Source of the DNA: an uncultured Oscillospiraceae bacterium
Lineage (GTDB): Bacteria; Bacillota; Clostridia; Oscillospirales; Oscillospiraceae
NCBI GenBank assembly: GCA_904419145.1
Contig: CAJFQQ010000006.1
Location: 25,736-89,735, forward strand
Reading direction: 5' to 3'
DNA length: 64,000 nt
The stretch's first letter is position 1; each line of letters starts with the position of its first letter. Made by a program: the position numbers and the translations under genes. Of the stretch, positions 13,746 through 21,932 are shown piece by piece. The notes under the pieces are model-generated. The model worked only from the letters and a program-made list of their open reading frames with translations. It ran no database searches and was not told where the DNA came from.

Positions 13746-16070
13746 ATGGCGATTGAGAAATTGAGGAAAAGAGACGGGCGGCTGGTGGATTTTGACGCGG
13801 AAAAGATTGCGGTCGCCATCAACAAGGCGTTTATTGCGACCTATAAGCCGGGTCACGAGGATGTGGCCCGAAAGCTGGCTGGCGATGTCGTCTCCATCCT
13901 GGAGGTGGAGGGGATTGATGTTCCGGACGTGGAGCATGTACAGGATATTGTGGAGAAGGTGCTGATGGACAGCGGCTATGTCCAGACGGCCAAGGCCTAT
14001 ATCCTCTACCGCAACGAGCGCAGCCGGGCCCGGGAGATGAACACCAAGCTGATGAAGGTGTACGAGGATATCACCTTCTCCGACTCGGTAGACAGCGACG
14101 TCAAGCGGGAAAATGCCAACATCAACGCCGACACCGCCATGGGCTCCATGCTGAAATACGGCAGCGAGGGGGCCAAGCAGTTCTATCAGATGTTTGTTCT
14201 GAAGCCCGAGCAGGCCAAGGCCCACCGGGAGGGGGACATCCACATCCACGACCTGGACTTCTATACCCTCACCACCACCTGCTGCCAGATCGACATTAAA
14301 AAGCTGTTCCAGGGTGGCTTTTCCACCGGCCACGGCCATCTGCGGGAGCCCAATGATATCTCCTCCTATTCCGCTCTGGCCTGTATTGCCATCCAGTCCA
14401 ATCAGAACGATCAGCACGGCGGCCAGTCCATTGTCAACTTCGACTACGGCATGGCCGACGGCGTACGCAAGACCTTTGCCCGCTACTACAGCCGCAATCT
14501 GGCCAAGTGCCTGATGATCCGGGACGACACCGGGGATATCGAGGAGGATCTGAAGGCCCTGCGGCGCTCCATCACCGAGGAGACCGGGCTGGAGCCCCGG
14601 CTGGAGAACTATGAGGAATATCTCCAGGCGGAGCTGCCCCGGCTGGTTGAAACATATGGCAGCGAGGACGAGATGCGCAGGTGCCAGCGTCAGGCCATCC
14701 ACTTTGCGGAGAAGGAGACCAACCGGGCCACCTATCAGGCCATGGAGGCTTTCATCCACAACCTGAACACCATGCACTCCCGGGCCGGGGCACAGACGCC
14801 CTTCTCCTCCATCAACTACGGCATGGATACCTCCCCGGAGGGGCGCATGGTCATGCGCAACATCATGCTGGCCACCGAGGCGGGCCTCGGCAACGGCGAG
14901 ACGCCCATCTTCCCCATCCAGATCTTCCGGGTCAAGGAGGGCGTCAACTACAACCCCGGTGAGCCCAACTACGACCTGTTCAAGCTGGCCTGCCGGTGCA
15001 GCGCCAAGCGCCTCTTCCCCAACTTTGCCTTCCTGGACGCGCCCTTTAACCTTCAGTACTACGATCCCAAGCGCCCGGAGACGGAGATCGCCTATATGGG
15101 CTGCCGCACCCGGGTCATCAGCAATGTCTATGACCCCACCCGCCAGCAGTGCAACGGCCGGGGCAACCTGAGCTTCACCTCCATCAACCTCCCCCGCATC
15201 GCCATCAAGGCCAAGGGGGATCTGGATGTGTTCTTTGATGACCTTGACAACAAGATGGACCTGTGCATCCAGCAGCTCAAGGATCGTCTGGAAATCCAGA
15301 GCCAGAAAAAGGTGTACAATTACCCCTTCTTAATGGGGCAAGGAGTTTGGCTTGACAGTGACCGGCTGGCCTGGACGGACGAGGTTCGGGAGGTGCTCAA
15401 GCACGGCACACTGTCCGTCGGGTTTATCGGCCTTGCGGAAACCCTTGTGGCCCTCACCGGCCAGCACCACGGCGAGAGCGAGCGCAGCCAGCGGCTGGGC
15501 CTGGAGATCATCGCCCGGATGCGGGCCCGGATGGATGAGGAGTGCCAAAAGACTGGACTCAACTTCTCCCTGCTGGCTACCCCCGCCGAGGGGCTCAGCG
15601 GCCGCTTTGTGGCCATTGACAAGAAGCGCTTTGGCATCATCCCCGGGGTGACGGACCGGGAATTCTACACCAACAGCTTCCACATTCCCGTCTATTACCC
15701 CATTTCCGCCTATGAGAAGATCCAGAAGGAGGCGCCCTACCACGCACTCACCAACGCCGGCCATATCAGCTATATCGAGATGGACGGCGATCCGCTGAAA
15801 AACCTGGACGCCTTCGAAAAGGTCATCCGCTGCATGAAGGAGGCCGGTATCGGCTACGGCAGCGTCAACCACCCGGTAGACCGGGATCCCTGCTGCGGCT
15901 ATACCGGCATCATCGACGACGTGTGTCCCGGCTGCGGCCGCCACGAGGGTGACGGCAGCAAGCAGTTTGAGCGCATCCGCCGGATCACCGGCTACCTGGT
16001 GGGCACCATGGACCGCTGGAATGATGCGAAGACCGCCGAGGAGCGCGAGCGGGTCAAGCACAATATCTGA
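13746..16070 (+). CDS. nrdD: Anaerobic ribonucleoside-triphosphate reductase (class III)
   Basis: NrdD reduces ribonucleoside triphosphates to dNTPs without oxygen, using a glycyl radical installed by NrdG. The 774-residue protein starts with an ATP-cone domain (IEKLRKRDGRLVDFDAEKI). It contains the catalytic-core stretches THNTM-like LNTMHSRAGAQTPF and CRTRVISN. It ends with the zinc-binding motif CCGYTGIIDDVCPGCG and the glycyl-radical loop RITGYLVGTMDRWN. The ATG at 13746 has AGGAGG upstream. The last 57 bases are repeated at 16224-16280 downstream of a structured insert, so the end of the gene has been duplicated. The encoded C terminus itself looks intact. Confidence 0.96.
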   Translation: MAIEKLRKRDGRLVDFDAEKIAVAINKAFIATYKPGHEDVARKLAGDVVSILEVEGIDVPDVEHVQDIVEKVLMDSGYVQTAKAYILYRNERSRAREMNTKLMKVYEDITFSDSVDSDVKRENANINADTAMGSMLKYGSEGAKQFYQMFVLKPEQAKAHREGDIHIHDLDFYTLTTTCCQIDIKKLFQGGFSTGHGHLREPNDISSYSALACIAIQSNQNDQHGGQSIVNFDYGMADGVRKTFARYYSRNLAKCLMIRDDTGDIEEDLKALRRSITEETGLEPRLENYEEYLQAELPRLVETYGSEDEMRRCQRQAIHFAEKETNRATYQAMEAFIHNLNTMHSRAGAQTPFSSINYGMDTSPEGRMVMRNIMLATEAGLGNGETPIFPIQIFRVKEGVNYNPGEPNYDLFKLACRCSAKRLFPNFAFLDAPFNLQYYDPKRPETEIAYMGCRTRVISNVYDPTRQQCNGRGNLSFTSINLPRIAIKAKGDLDVFFDDLDNKMDLCIQQLKDRLEIQSQKKVYNYPFLMGQGVWLDSDRLAWTDEVREVLKHGTLSVGFIGLAETLVALTGQHHGESERSQRLGLEIIARMRARMDEECQKTGLNFSLLATPAEGLSGRFVAIDKKRFGIIPGVTDREFYTNSFHIPVYYPISAYEKIQKEAPYHALTNAGHISYIEMDGDPLKNLDAFEKVIRCMKEAGIGYGSVNHPVDRDPCCGYTGIIDDVCPGCGRHEGDGSKQFERIRRITGYLVGTMDRWNDAKTAEERERVKHNI
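16012..16068 (+). repeat. Direct repeat copy 1 (3' end of nrdD)
   Basis: This 57-base segment encodes the last 19 residues of NrdD (from the codons for R-W-N). It is repeated with one mismatch at 16224-16280. Copy 1 is followed by TGA and then the hairpin-rich insert. Confidence 0.9.
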
Positions 16071-16223
16071 CCCCCGTGGTTCCTGCTTGGTAAGCGGTCC
16101 ATATCCGCCGCTTTGCGGCGCACAAGTGTTTTGGCCTCGCCAAAACCTTGCTGCCGGTGGGATTCATTTCCACCGCGCAGTTCAAATCCTCGGGGCCCCC
16201 GCAACATCAGTATGTTGCGGGGA
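16069..16223. other. Hairpin-rich 155-bp insert between the two nrdD-end repeats
   Basis: The segment begins with the TGA of nrdD and has no convincing ORF with a ribosome site. It holds at least four hairpins: CGCCGC-TTT-GCGGCG, GTTTTGGC-CTC-GCCAAAAC (8 bp), GGTGG-loop-CCACC, and CCCCGCAACAT-CAGT-ATGTTGCGGGG (11 bp, about 16197-16222). It splits the nrdD-nrdG operon, and no tRNA cloverleaf can be built. It could be a small non-autonomous element, a recombination scar or a structured RNA. The identity is unknown. Confidence 0.7.
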
Positions 16224-16280
16224 ACCGCTGGAATGACGCGAAGACCGCCGAGGAGCGCGAGCGGGTCAAGCACAATATCT
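16224..16280 (+). repeat. Direct repeat copy 2 (remnant nrdD 3' end)
   Basis: It is identical to 16012-16068 except one base. Here it is followed by TAAG and the ribosome site of nrdG, which looks like the original nrdD-nrdG junction. The copy therefore seems to be the displaced ancestral end of nrdD. Confidence 0.9.
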
Positions 16281-16304
16281 AAGCAACCTAGGAGGGATTT
16301 CCCC

Positions 16305-16796
16305 ATGCGGATCTATGGACTGGTACAGGACTCCATTGTGGACGGGCCCGGGTTCCGCTTTGTCTGCTTTGTCCAGGGCTGTACCCACCACTGCCCCGGC
16401 TGCCACAACCCGGACTCCCACGCCCCCGACGGCGGGAAAGAGATGTCCGTGGAGGAGGTGGGGGCGGAACTCCTGAAAAATCCAATGACCGACGGGCTGA
16501 CCCTCTCCGGCGGGGAGCCCTTTCAGCAGGCGGAGGACTGCCTAGCGCTGGCCCGGCTGGCCCACAGCCATGGAATGAATGTCTGGAGCTATACCGGCTA
16601 CACCTACGAATTTCTCCGCAGCCAGGGGACGCCGGCCCAGCAGGCCCTTCTGGACGAGATCGACGTACTGGTGGACGGCCCCTTTTTGCTGGAGCGGCGG
16701 ACCCTGTCCCTGCCCTGGCGGGGCAGCGACAACCAGCGCGTCATTGATCTCCGCGCCACCAGAGCCGCCGGCGAGGTCGTCCTCCGACCGGACTGA
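16305..16796 (+). CDS. nrdG: Anaerobic ribonucleotide reductase activating protein (radical SAM)
   Basis: NrdG uses SAM and a 4Fe-4S cluster to form the glycyl radical on NrdD. The 163-residue protein begins MRIYGLVQDSIVDGPG and has the radical-SAM cluster motif C-x3-C-x2-C in GCTHHCPGCHN (residues about 30-38). It also has the SAM-binding LSGGEPFQQ. The ATG at 16305 has AGGAGGG upstream. An upstream in-frame reading to 16113 would pass through the insert and the repeat and is not used. It would normally be co-transcribed with nrdD, and the hairpin insert between them may affect that. Confidence 0.96.
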   Translation: MRIYGLVQDSIVDGPGFRFVCFVQGCTHHCPGCHNPDSHAPDGGKEMSVEEVGAELLKNPMTDGLTLSGGEPFQQAEDCLALARLAHSHGMNVWSYTGYTYEFLRSQGTPAQQALLDEIDVLVDGPFLLERRTLSLPWRGSDNQRVIDLRATRAAGEVVLRPD

Positions 16797-16820
16797 TTTT
16801 CCCCGTTCCATTGTATAAAA

Positions 16821-16866
16821 GAAAAAGACCAGAGGCGCGGTATCACCGCGTCTCTGGCCTTTTTTC
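16821..16866. terminator. Bidirectional terminator after nrdG
   Basis: A 15-bp stem (16827-16841 with 16845-16859) is flanked by AAAAA on the left and TTTTTT on the right. It can serve nrdG and possibly minus-strand transcripts. The following stretch to sfsA (16867-17026) shows nothing recognisable. Confidence 0.88.
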
Positions 16867-17026
16867 TGTGTCAGGCACGGGCCGACAACCCCCGGAAAGC
16901 TCTTGCTGCCCATTGCCGCAGGCCGCCGGGCATACCATGCGAGGCAGCGCAGGTCATCAGACATCCGCTGCGCTGGAAACAACACCAATCGTTCTACCTA
17001 GCTCAATTTCTCCAGGAAGTTTCTCT

Positions 17027-17719
17027 TTATTCCCCTTGCACAAGCCGGACCGGCACCGGCGCGTCGATCCGTACCTTCTCCGGCGTCACCACACAGTCGT
17101 AGGCATAGACCTCTACCCCGGCGGCAGCAGCCTCCCGCAGCGCAGCTCCAAAGGCGGGGTGTGTCCGGTCATTGGGCTGAAAGCAAGTACATCCCTTCAT
17201 CTGGATGACAAAGAACACCGCCGCCCGGTATCCCTCGCCCACCGCCCGCGCCAGCTCCCGCAGGTGCTTTACCCCCCGCTCGGTGGGGGCGTCTGGGAAG
17301 CGGGCGATCCCGTCCTCCTCCAGCGTCACGCCTTTTACCTCTACGAAAAAGGGTCCGTCCGCCGTATCCAGGCGGAAATCAAAGCGGGAGTCTCCGAACG
17401 TCACCTCCGGCCGGATCTGCTGAAGCCCCGGGCAGAAGTGCCCGGCCGCGGCCCACTCCCCAAAGAGCCGGTTCGGTGCCTGGGCATCCATATTGATCAG
17501 CAGGCTTCCTTTCTCCACCGCTACCAGGTCAAACCTTGTCCTGCGCTTTGGATTGTCCGACTGCTCCAGATATACAGTCGTCCCCGGCACCAGCAGCTCC
17601 CGGCAGCGGCCGGTATTCTTGACATGGCAGACCTCTGTCCGACCGCCCACCTCCACATGGGCAATAAACCGATTGGGCCGCTCCAAAAAACGGCCGGCCG
17701 CAATGCTGTGATAGTCCAT
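17027..17719 (-). CDS. sfsA: SfsA family DNA/RNA-binding protein
   Basis: This 230-residue protein has the SfsA pattern: FLERPNRFIAHVEV, an OB-fold-like start, then CHVKNTGRCRELLVPG, and VEVKGVTLEEDGIARFPDAPT. The last contains the restriction-endonuclease-like D/E-x-K element. It ends with HLRELARAV and FQPNDRTHPAF. SfsA was first named for stimulating maltose fermentation in E. coli, and nuclease-like activity is suggested for the family. The ATG at 17719 gives the family start MDYHSIAAGRFLERPN. It is a single gene divergent from the decarboxylase operon. Confidence 0.93.
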   Translation of the reverse strand: MDYHSIAAGRFLERPNRFIAHVEVGGRTEVCHVKNTGRCRELLVPGTTVYLEQSDNPKRRTRFDLVAVEKGSLLINMDAQAPNRLFGEWAAAGHFCPGLQQIRPEVTFGDSRFDFRLDTADGPFFVEVKGVTLEEDGIARFPDAPTERGVKHLRELARAVGEGYRAAVFFVIQMKGCTCFQPNDRTHPAFGAALREAAAAGVEVYAYDCVVTPEKVRIDAPVPVRLVQGE

Positions 17720-17816
17720 GGTATCCGTCCTCTCTCTGTTCTTGCTCTCACTATACCATATCGATAGAAAATGGAAAAGGACAATCCATAATTCTCTGAA
17801 AACTGCGTAAAACCTA

Positions 17817-17845
17817 TTGAATTTTTTCACAGTAATTGGTATACT
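17817..17845 (+). promoter_or_regulatory. Promoter of the oadG-bccP-oadA operon
   Basis: TTGAAT (17817-17822), 17 bases, TATACT (17840-17845), in an AT-rich stretch about 70 bases before the first ATG. Confidence 0.75.
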
Positions 17846-17913
17846 AATTTTATCTTAATTATATTGGAGAGTATGCGATTTCTCCAGGAAAACACAAGAA
17901 GAGGAGGACCTTT

Positions 17914-18234
17914 ATGAGCCCTATGACCATCACAGTAGGTGCTGTTACAACGGATCAATTAGCCACCTTGGCTGTTGTTGGTATTGTTGTCAACGCAGTG
18001 GTCGGAATCATCATTGCCGCGCTGATTTACGCTGTACTGCGCCGCTTGCGGAGTGCAGGCGGTACTGCGCCTGTGCAGGTGCAGGCAGCCCCCGCTCCTG
18101 TGAGCGCCGTTCCAGCCGTGGCGGAGCCGATTCCAAACCGGCAGGCGATGATTGCCGCAATCTCCGCCGTCATCGCGGAAGAGCTCGGAACCGATATTTC
18201 CGCAATCCGCATTTTGTCTGTCAAAAAAGTTTGA
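17914..18234 (+). CDS. OadG-like small membrane subunit of biotin-dependent sodium-pump decarboxylase
   Basis: This 106-residue protein has one long hydrophobic segment (about residues 17-45, LATLAVVGIVVNAVVGIIIA). An Ala/Pro/Val-rich linker follows, and then a C-terminal cytosolic tail (RQAMIAAISAVIAEELGTD). This is the layout of the gamma subunit of oxaloacetate, methylmalonyl-CoA or glutaconyl-CoA decarboxylase pumps. GAGGAGG precedes the ATG. It is the first gene of a three-gene unit with a biotin carrier and an OadA-like carboxyltransferase. No beta (pump) subunit is in the window. Confidence 0.8.
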   Translation: MSPMTITVGAVTTDQLATLAVVGIVVNAVVGIIIAALIYAVLRRLRSAGGTAPVQVQAAPAPVSAVPAVAEPIPNRQAMIAAISAVIAEELGTDISAIRILSVKKV

Positions 18235-18257
18235 TAAGAAAAGAGAGGTAAAGCGAA

Positions 18258-18641
18258 ATGAAAAAGTACAGAGTCAATGTTAACGGCACTGTGTATGAGG
18301 TCACCCTGGAGGTCATGGATGGTGTCGCTCCCGCTTCTGTCCCGACCACTGCAGCCCCTGCTCCCGCATCTGCTGCTCCGGCTCCGGCGCCCGCGCCAGC
18401 CCCCGCCCCGGCCGCTGTCCCCGCCGACGGGGAGAAGGTTACCGCCCCTATGCCCGGCACTATTTTATCTGTCAATGTACAAAACGGTGCATCTGTTAAG
18501 AAGGGTGATGTTTTGATGATCCTGGAAGCCATGAAAATGGAAAATGAGATCATGTCCCCTTGTGATGGAACTGTCCTGTCTGTGAATACCTCCAAAGGTT
18601 CGGCGGTGGAATCCGGCACCCTGTTGTGTGTGATTGGATGA
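18258..18641 (+). CDS. Biotin carboxyl carrier protein (decarboxylase biotin subunit)
   Basis: This 127-residue protein has a short N-terminal domain (KYRVNVNGTVYEVTLE) and an Ala/Pro-rich flexible linker (about residues 31-55). A C-terminal biotinyl domain follows, with the motif EAMKMEN, whose lysine (about residue 93) is biotinylated. It carries carboxyl between the OadA-like carboxyltransferase and the membrane pump. It lies 23 bases after oadG and 66 bases before oadA. The stand-alone carrier explains why the OadA-like protein lacks its own C-terminal biotin domain. Confidence 0.92.
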   Translation: MKKYRVNVNGTVYEVTLEVMDGVAPASVPTTAAPAPASAAPAPAPAPAPAPAAVPADGEKVTAPMPGTILSVNVQNGASVKKGDVLMILEAMKMENEIMSPCDGTVLSVNTSKGSAVESGTLLCVIG

Positions 18642-18707
18642 TTCTTGTTTGCTTCTCCAAACACGCCCCCGCTTACACCTTGTCCATTCGAAAGGAGGAA
18701 AATGGAT

Positions 18708-20186
18708 ATGGAAACTATGGAATTTTTATCCAATAAACCGTTGAAAATCACGGATACCATCCTGCGCGACGCCCACCAGTCCCAGGCTGCCACCCGCATG
18801 ACCATCGAGGACATGCTCCCGGCCTGTGAGATTCTGGACTCCATCGGCTACTACAGCCTGGAGTGCTGGGGCGGCGCCACCTTTGACGTCTGTATGCGCT
18901 TTCTGAAGGAGGACCCCTGGGAGCGTCTGCGGACGCTGCGCAAGCATCTGCCCAACACCAAGCTGCAGATGCTCTTCCGCGGCCAGAACATTCTGGGCTA
19001 CAAGCACTATGCTGACGACGTGGTGGACGCCTTCTGCCGCAAGAGCGTGGAGAACGGCATCGACATTATCCGCATTTTTGATGCACTCAACGACGTGCGC
19101 AACCTGGAGCAGGCCATCAAGTCCACCAAGAAGTACGGAGGCCAGGTGGAGGCCACCCTCAGCTACACCATCTCCCCCATCCACGACGAGGATTACTTCG
19201 TCAAGCTGGCCAAGGAGCTGGAGCAGATGGGCGCGGATACCCTGTGCATCAAGGATATGGCAAACCTCCTGCTCCCCATGGAGGCATACTCCCTGGTCAA
19301 GCGTCTGAAGGAGAGTGTGGATATGCCCATCCACCTCCACACCCACAACACCACCGGTACCGGCGACATGGTCTATCTGATGGCCGCCTACGCCGGGGTG
19401 GATATCGTGGATACCGCTCTGAGCCCCCTGGCCAATGGTACCGCTCAGCCCGCCACTGAGTCCCTGGTGGCCACGCTGAAGGGCACCGTCCGGGATACCG
19501 GCTTGGACCTCAACAAGATGTCCGACGCCGCCGTCCACTTCCGCAAGGTGGCCCAGCGGCTGAAGGATACCGGCGCTCTGGATCCCAAGGTGCTGAATGT
19601 GGACACCAACACGCTGCTCTACCAGGTGCCCGGCGGTATGCTCTCCAACCTCATCAGCCAGCTCAAGCAGGCTGGCAAGGAGGACAAGTACTACGACGTG
19701 CTGGCGGAGGTCCCCCGCGTCCGCGAGGACTACGGCTATCCCCCGCTGGTGACTCCCTCCTCCCAGATCGTGGGCACCCAGGCGGTGATGAACGTGATCA
19801 TGGGCGAGCGGTACAAGACCTTTACCAAGGAGTCCCGTGCCATGCTGAAGGGCGAGTACGGTGCCCTGCCCGGCAAGGTCAACGAGGAGGTCCGTGCCAA
19901 GGCCAACATCAAGCCGGAGGACGTGATTACCTGCCGTCCCGCCGACCTGCTGGAGCCGGAGCTGGACAAGTACCGCGAGCAGTTTAAGGACATCGCCAAG
20001 AGCGACGAGGATGTTCTGAGCCTGGCCCTGTTCCCCCAGGTGGCCGAGAAGTTCATCAAGTGGAGGGATGGCCCCCACGATGAGCCGGCCGCTGAGGCAG
20101 CCCCGGCAGCGGCAGCTCCCGCCCCCCAGGCCTCTGCCGATCCCAATGCTGTGCGGGAACTCTATGTGGAGGACCGCAGCATCTAA
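18708..20186 (+). CDS. oadA: Oxaloacetate decarboxylase alpha subunit-like carboxyltransferase
   Basis: This protein of about 492 residues removes or transfers CO2 from oxaloacetate (or a related acid) to the biotin carrier. It has the HMGL-like TIM barrel with ITDTILRDAHQSQAATR, the metal/carbamyl-lysine region TLCIKDMANLL, HLHTHNTTGTGD, and a conserved carboxylase domain. It ends in an Ala/Pro-rich tail without EAMKM, so no biotin domain. ATG 18708 is preferred over 18702 because AAAGGAGG ends 9 bases before it against 3. The exact substrate (oxaloacetate, methylmalonyl-CoA or pyruvate) cannot be told. Confidence 0.9.
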   Translation: METMEFLSNKPLKITDTILRDAHQSQAATRMTIEDMLPACEILDSIGYYSLECWGGATFDVCMRFLKEDPWERLRTLRKHLPNTKLQMLFRGQNILGYKHYADDVVDAFCRKSVENGIDIIRIFDALNDVRNLEQAIKSTKKYGGQVEATLSYTISPIHDEDYFVKLAKELEQMGADTLCIKDMANLLLPMEAYSLVKRLKESVDMPIHLHTHNTTGTGDMVYLMAAYAGVDIVDTALSPLANGTAQPATESLVATLKGTVRDTGLDLNKMSDAAVHFRKVAQRLKDTGALDPKVLNVDTNTLLYQVPGGMLSNLISQLKQAGKEDKYYDVLAEVPRVREDYGYPPLVTPSSQIVGTQAVMNVIMGERYKTFTKESRAMLKGEYGALPGKVNEEVRAKANIKPEDVITCRPADLLEPELDKYREQFKDIAKSDEDVLSLALFPQVAEKFIKWRDGPHDEPAAEAAPAAAAPAPQASADPNAVRELYVEDRSI

Positions 20187-20213
20187 GACACTTTTCCCTG
20201 TTCATGGCAGCAA

Positions 20214-20252
20214 AGCGGCGTACCGCAGCATTGCGGTACGCCGCTCTTTTTT
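20214..20252. terminator. Strong terminator after oadA, convergent with ldh
   Basis: A stem of about 14 bp (20214-20228 with 20231-20245) with a short loop is followed by CTTTTTT on the plus strand. Confidence 0.9.
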
Positions 20253-20296
20253 GCCTGTTTGCGGAAAAACATCCGGCCTACGAGGATCGATCTTCT

Positions 20297-21241
20297 CTAA
20301 AGTTCCATTTCCCGGATGACCTGTTGCAGCTGCTGGGCAGAACATTCCAGCGCCCGGCGCTCCCCCTGGTCCAGCGGGATCTCCAGCACCTGCTCCAGTC
20401 CGTTTCGCCCGATGATGGAGGGGATACTGAGGCACAGCCCCTGGAGATCATACTGCCCCTCCAGCAGGACAGACACCGGCAGAACCGCCCGCTCATCCTT
20501 CACAATGCTGTCAGCAATGCGGGCTACCGCCATGGCAATGCCGTAGTAGGTGGCGCCCTTTCTGTCGATGATCTCGTAGGCGCTGTCCCGGACTCCCTCA
20601 TAGATCTCCTGGAGCGCTGTCTGTGCGCCCTTTTGTCCCTGGAGCTGGAAAAAGGCCGGCAGGTCCACTCCGGACACATTGGCCCCGCTCCACACCGCCA
20701 GCTCGCTGTCCCCGTGTTCCCCGATGATAAAGGCGTGGACGCTGCGGCTGTCCACCCGGAGGCGCTCCCCCAGCAGGTATTTCAGCCGCGCCGTATCCAG
20801 CACCGTGCCGGAGCCGATGACCCGGCGCTTGGGATAGCCGGAAATCCGGTATGCGGCGTAGGTCAGCACATCCACCGGGTTGCTGACAATGAGCAGGATC
20901 CCCTCAAAGCCGCGGCTGGTGATCTGCGGAATGATATTTTTCAAAATCGCCACATTTTTTCCGATGAGATCCAGCCGTGTCTCTCCCTGCTTCTGGTTGA
21001 CGCCGGCGGTAATGACCACCAGCGCACAGTCCCCGATATCGTCGTAAGTCCCTGCCCGGATATCCATGGAGGCAATGTAGGGCAGACCATGGCTGAGGTC
21101 CATGGCCTCCCCCTCCGCCTTTGCCCCGTCCACATCGAGGAGCACCATCTCTGTAAACAGCCCCCGCTGCATCAGGCTGAAGGCGATGGAGGATCCCACA
21201 AACCCACAGCCGATGATGGCCACCTTTCTCGGGTTGGTCAT
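20297..21241 (-). CDS. ldh: L-lactate dehydrogenase
   Basis: This 314-residue NAD-dependent enzyme reduces pyruvate to L-lactate. It has the Rossmann start KVAIIGCGFVGSSIA, MDLSHGLP, the VITAGVNQKQGETRLDL loop with catalytic Arg, VSNPVDVLTY, and the active-site GEHGDSE with the proton-relay His (about residue 178). Gln in the GVNQKQGETR loop and the SGTVLDTARL segment favour lactate over malate dehydrogenase. It is monocistronic, with a terminator upstream of its promoter region and a convergent terminator downstream. No clear Rex box was found upstream. Confidence 0.94.
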   Translation of the reverse strand: MTNPRKVAIIGCGFVGSSIAFSLMQRGLFTEMVLLDVDGAKAEGEAMDLSHGLPYIASMDIRAGTYDDIGDCALVVITAGVNQKQGETRLDLIGKNVAILKNIIPQITSRGFEGILLIVSNPVDVLTYAAYRISGYPKRRVIGSGTVLDTARLKYLLGERLRVDSRSVHAFIIGEHGDSELAVWSGANVSGVDLPAFFQLQGQKGAQTALQEIYEGVRDSAYEIIDRKGATYYGIAMAVARIADSIVKDERAVLPVSVLLEGQYDLQGLCLSIPSIIGRNGLEQVLEIPLDQGERRALECSAQQLQQVIREMEL

Positions 21242-21312
21242 ACCGTGCTTCTCCTTTCCAATCTTTTTATGCCTGTCCTATTATGCCCATGACTCCAGAT
21301 TCTATCAGTAAA

Positions 21313-21347
21313 AAGAGAGGGCCGATTGGAAAAGGCCCTCTCTTTTG
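21313..21347. terminator. Hairpin terminator between ldh promoter region and dpaB end
   Basis: An 11-bp stem (21313-21323 with 21334-21344). On the minus strand it directly follows the dpaB stop and is trailed by a T-rich run. Confidence 0.8.
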
Positions 21348-21926
21348 TCACTGCCGCAGCAGGATAGGCTGGAGCTGCCGGCCCTCCAGCGCAGCCTCGA
21401 TGGCGGGGACGATCTGGGAGAAATCCGCCACCAGGGAACAGGGCTTCTTGACCGGGTCATCCTGCCCAAAGGGAACAAAAAAGTAGTTCTTTCGGTTCAG
21501 AAGCTCCCCGATGTTCTTTGCCCCGCCGGAGAGGCCGTCGTTGCTGGCCAGGGCCAGCACCACTGGGCGCCCGTTTCGCAGGTGGGCCTTGGCCGCCATG
21601 GTCACCGGGCCGTCTGTGATGCCTGCCGCCAGCTTTGCCGCTGTGTTTCCCGTGCACGGCGCGATCACCAGCACATCCAGCAGCGCCTTGGGGCCGATAG
21701 GCTCCGCCTCCCGGATGGTGGAGATACACTCCCGTCCGGTCAGCGCCTGAACACGCTCTGCAAGGTCCCTGGCCGTGCCGAACCGGGTATCCGTGTCGCG
21801 GCTGCTCTCTGACAGAATGGGGACCACGGTGTCATAGACCTCCGTCAGATGCGCCAGTTCCTCCAGGACCTTGCTGTGGGTGCAGAAGGAGCCGCAGATG
21901 GCAAAGCCGACTCGTATGTGTTTCAA
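21348..21926 (-). CDS. dpaB: Dipicolinate synthase subunit B (SpoVFB)
   Basis: This flavoprotein-like subunit works with DpaA to form dipicolinic acid in the mother cell during sporulation. The 192-residue protein has the flavoprotein motif VGFAICGSFCTH, LVIAPCTGNTAAKLA and ALASNDGLSGGAKNIGELL. The start is probably TTG at 21926, six bases after a GGGGGTGA ribosome site that includes the dpaA stop. No ATG is nearby. Its presence shows a spore former of the dpaAB type; some clostridia use EtfA instead. Confidence 0.94.
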   Translation of the reverse strand: MKHIRVGFAICGSFCTHSKVLEELAHLTEVYDTVVPILSESSRDTDTRFGTARDLAERVQALTGRECISTIREAEPIGPKALLDVLVIAPCTGNTAAKLAAGITDGPVTMAAKAHLRNGRPVVLALASNDGLSGGAKNIGELLNRKNYFFVPFGQDDPVKKPCSLVADFSQIVPAIEAALEGRQLQPILLRQ

Positions 21927-21932
21927 CTGCTT

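Noticed and set aside
16071..16223. A tRNA gene (TTCAAATCC resembles a T-loop)
   Set aside because: The bases around it do not form a T-stem, acceptor or anticodon arm, so no cloverleaf can be drawn.
16012..16280. Template/variable repeat pair of a diversity-generating retroelement at the end of nrdD
   Set aside because: The two copies differ by one base and not by adenine-biased changes, and there is no reverse transcriptase in the window.
16113..16304. N-terminal extension of NrdG across the insert
   Set aside because: No ribosome site, low-complexity translation, and the family starts at MRIYGLVQDS.
18726..20078. Long antisense frame (450 codons) opposite oadA, and similar long antisense frames elsewhere
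   Set aside because: These are shadows of GC-rich codon use; they lack ribosome sites and family motifs, while the sense frames carry clear domains.
21242..21312. A Rex operator in front of ldh
   Set aside because: No TTGTTAA/TTAACAA-like palindrome could be found in this short region.
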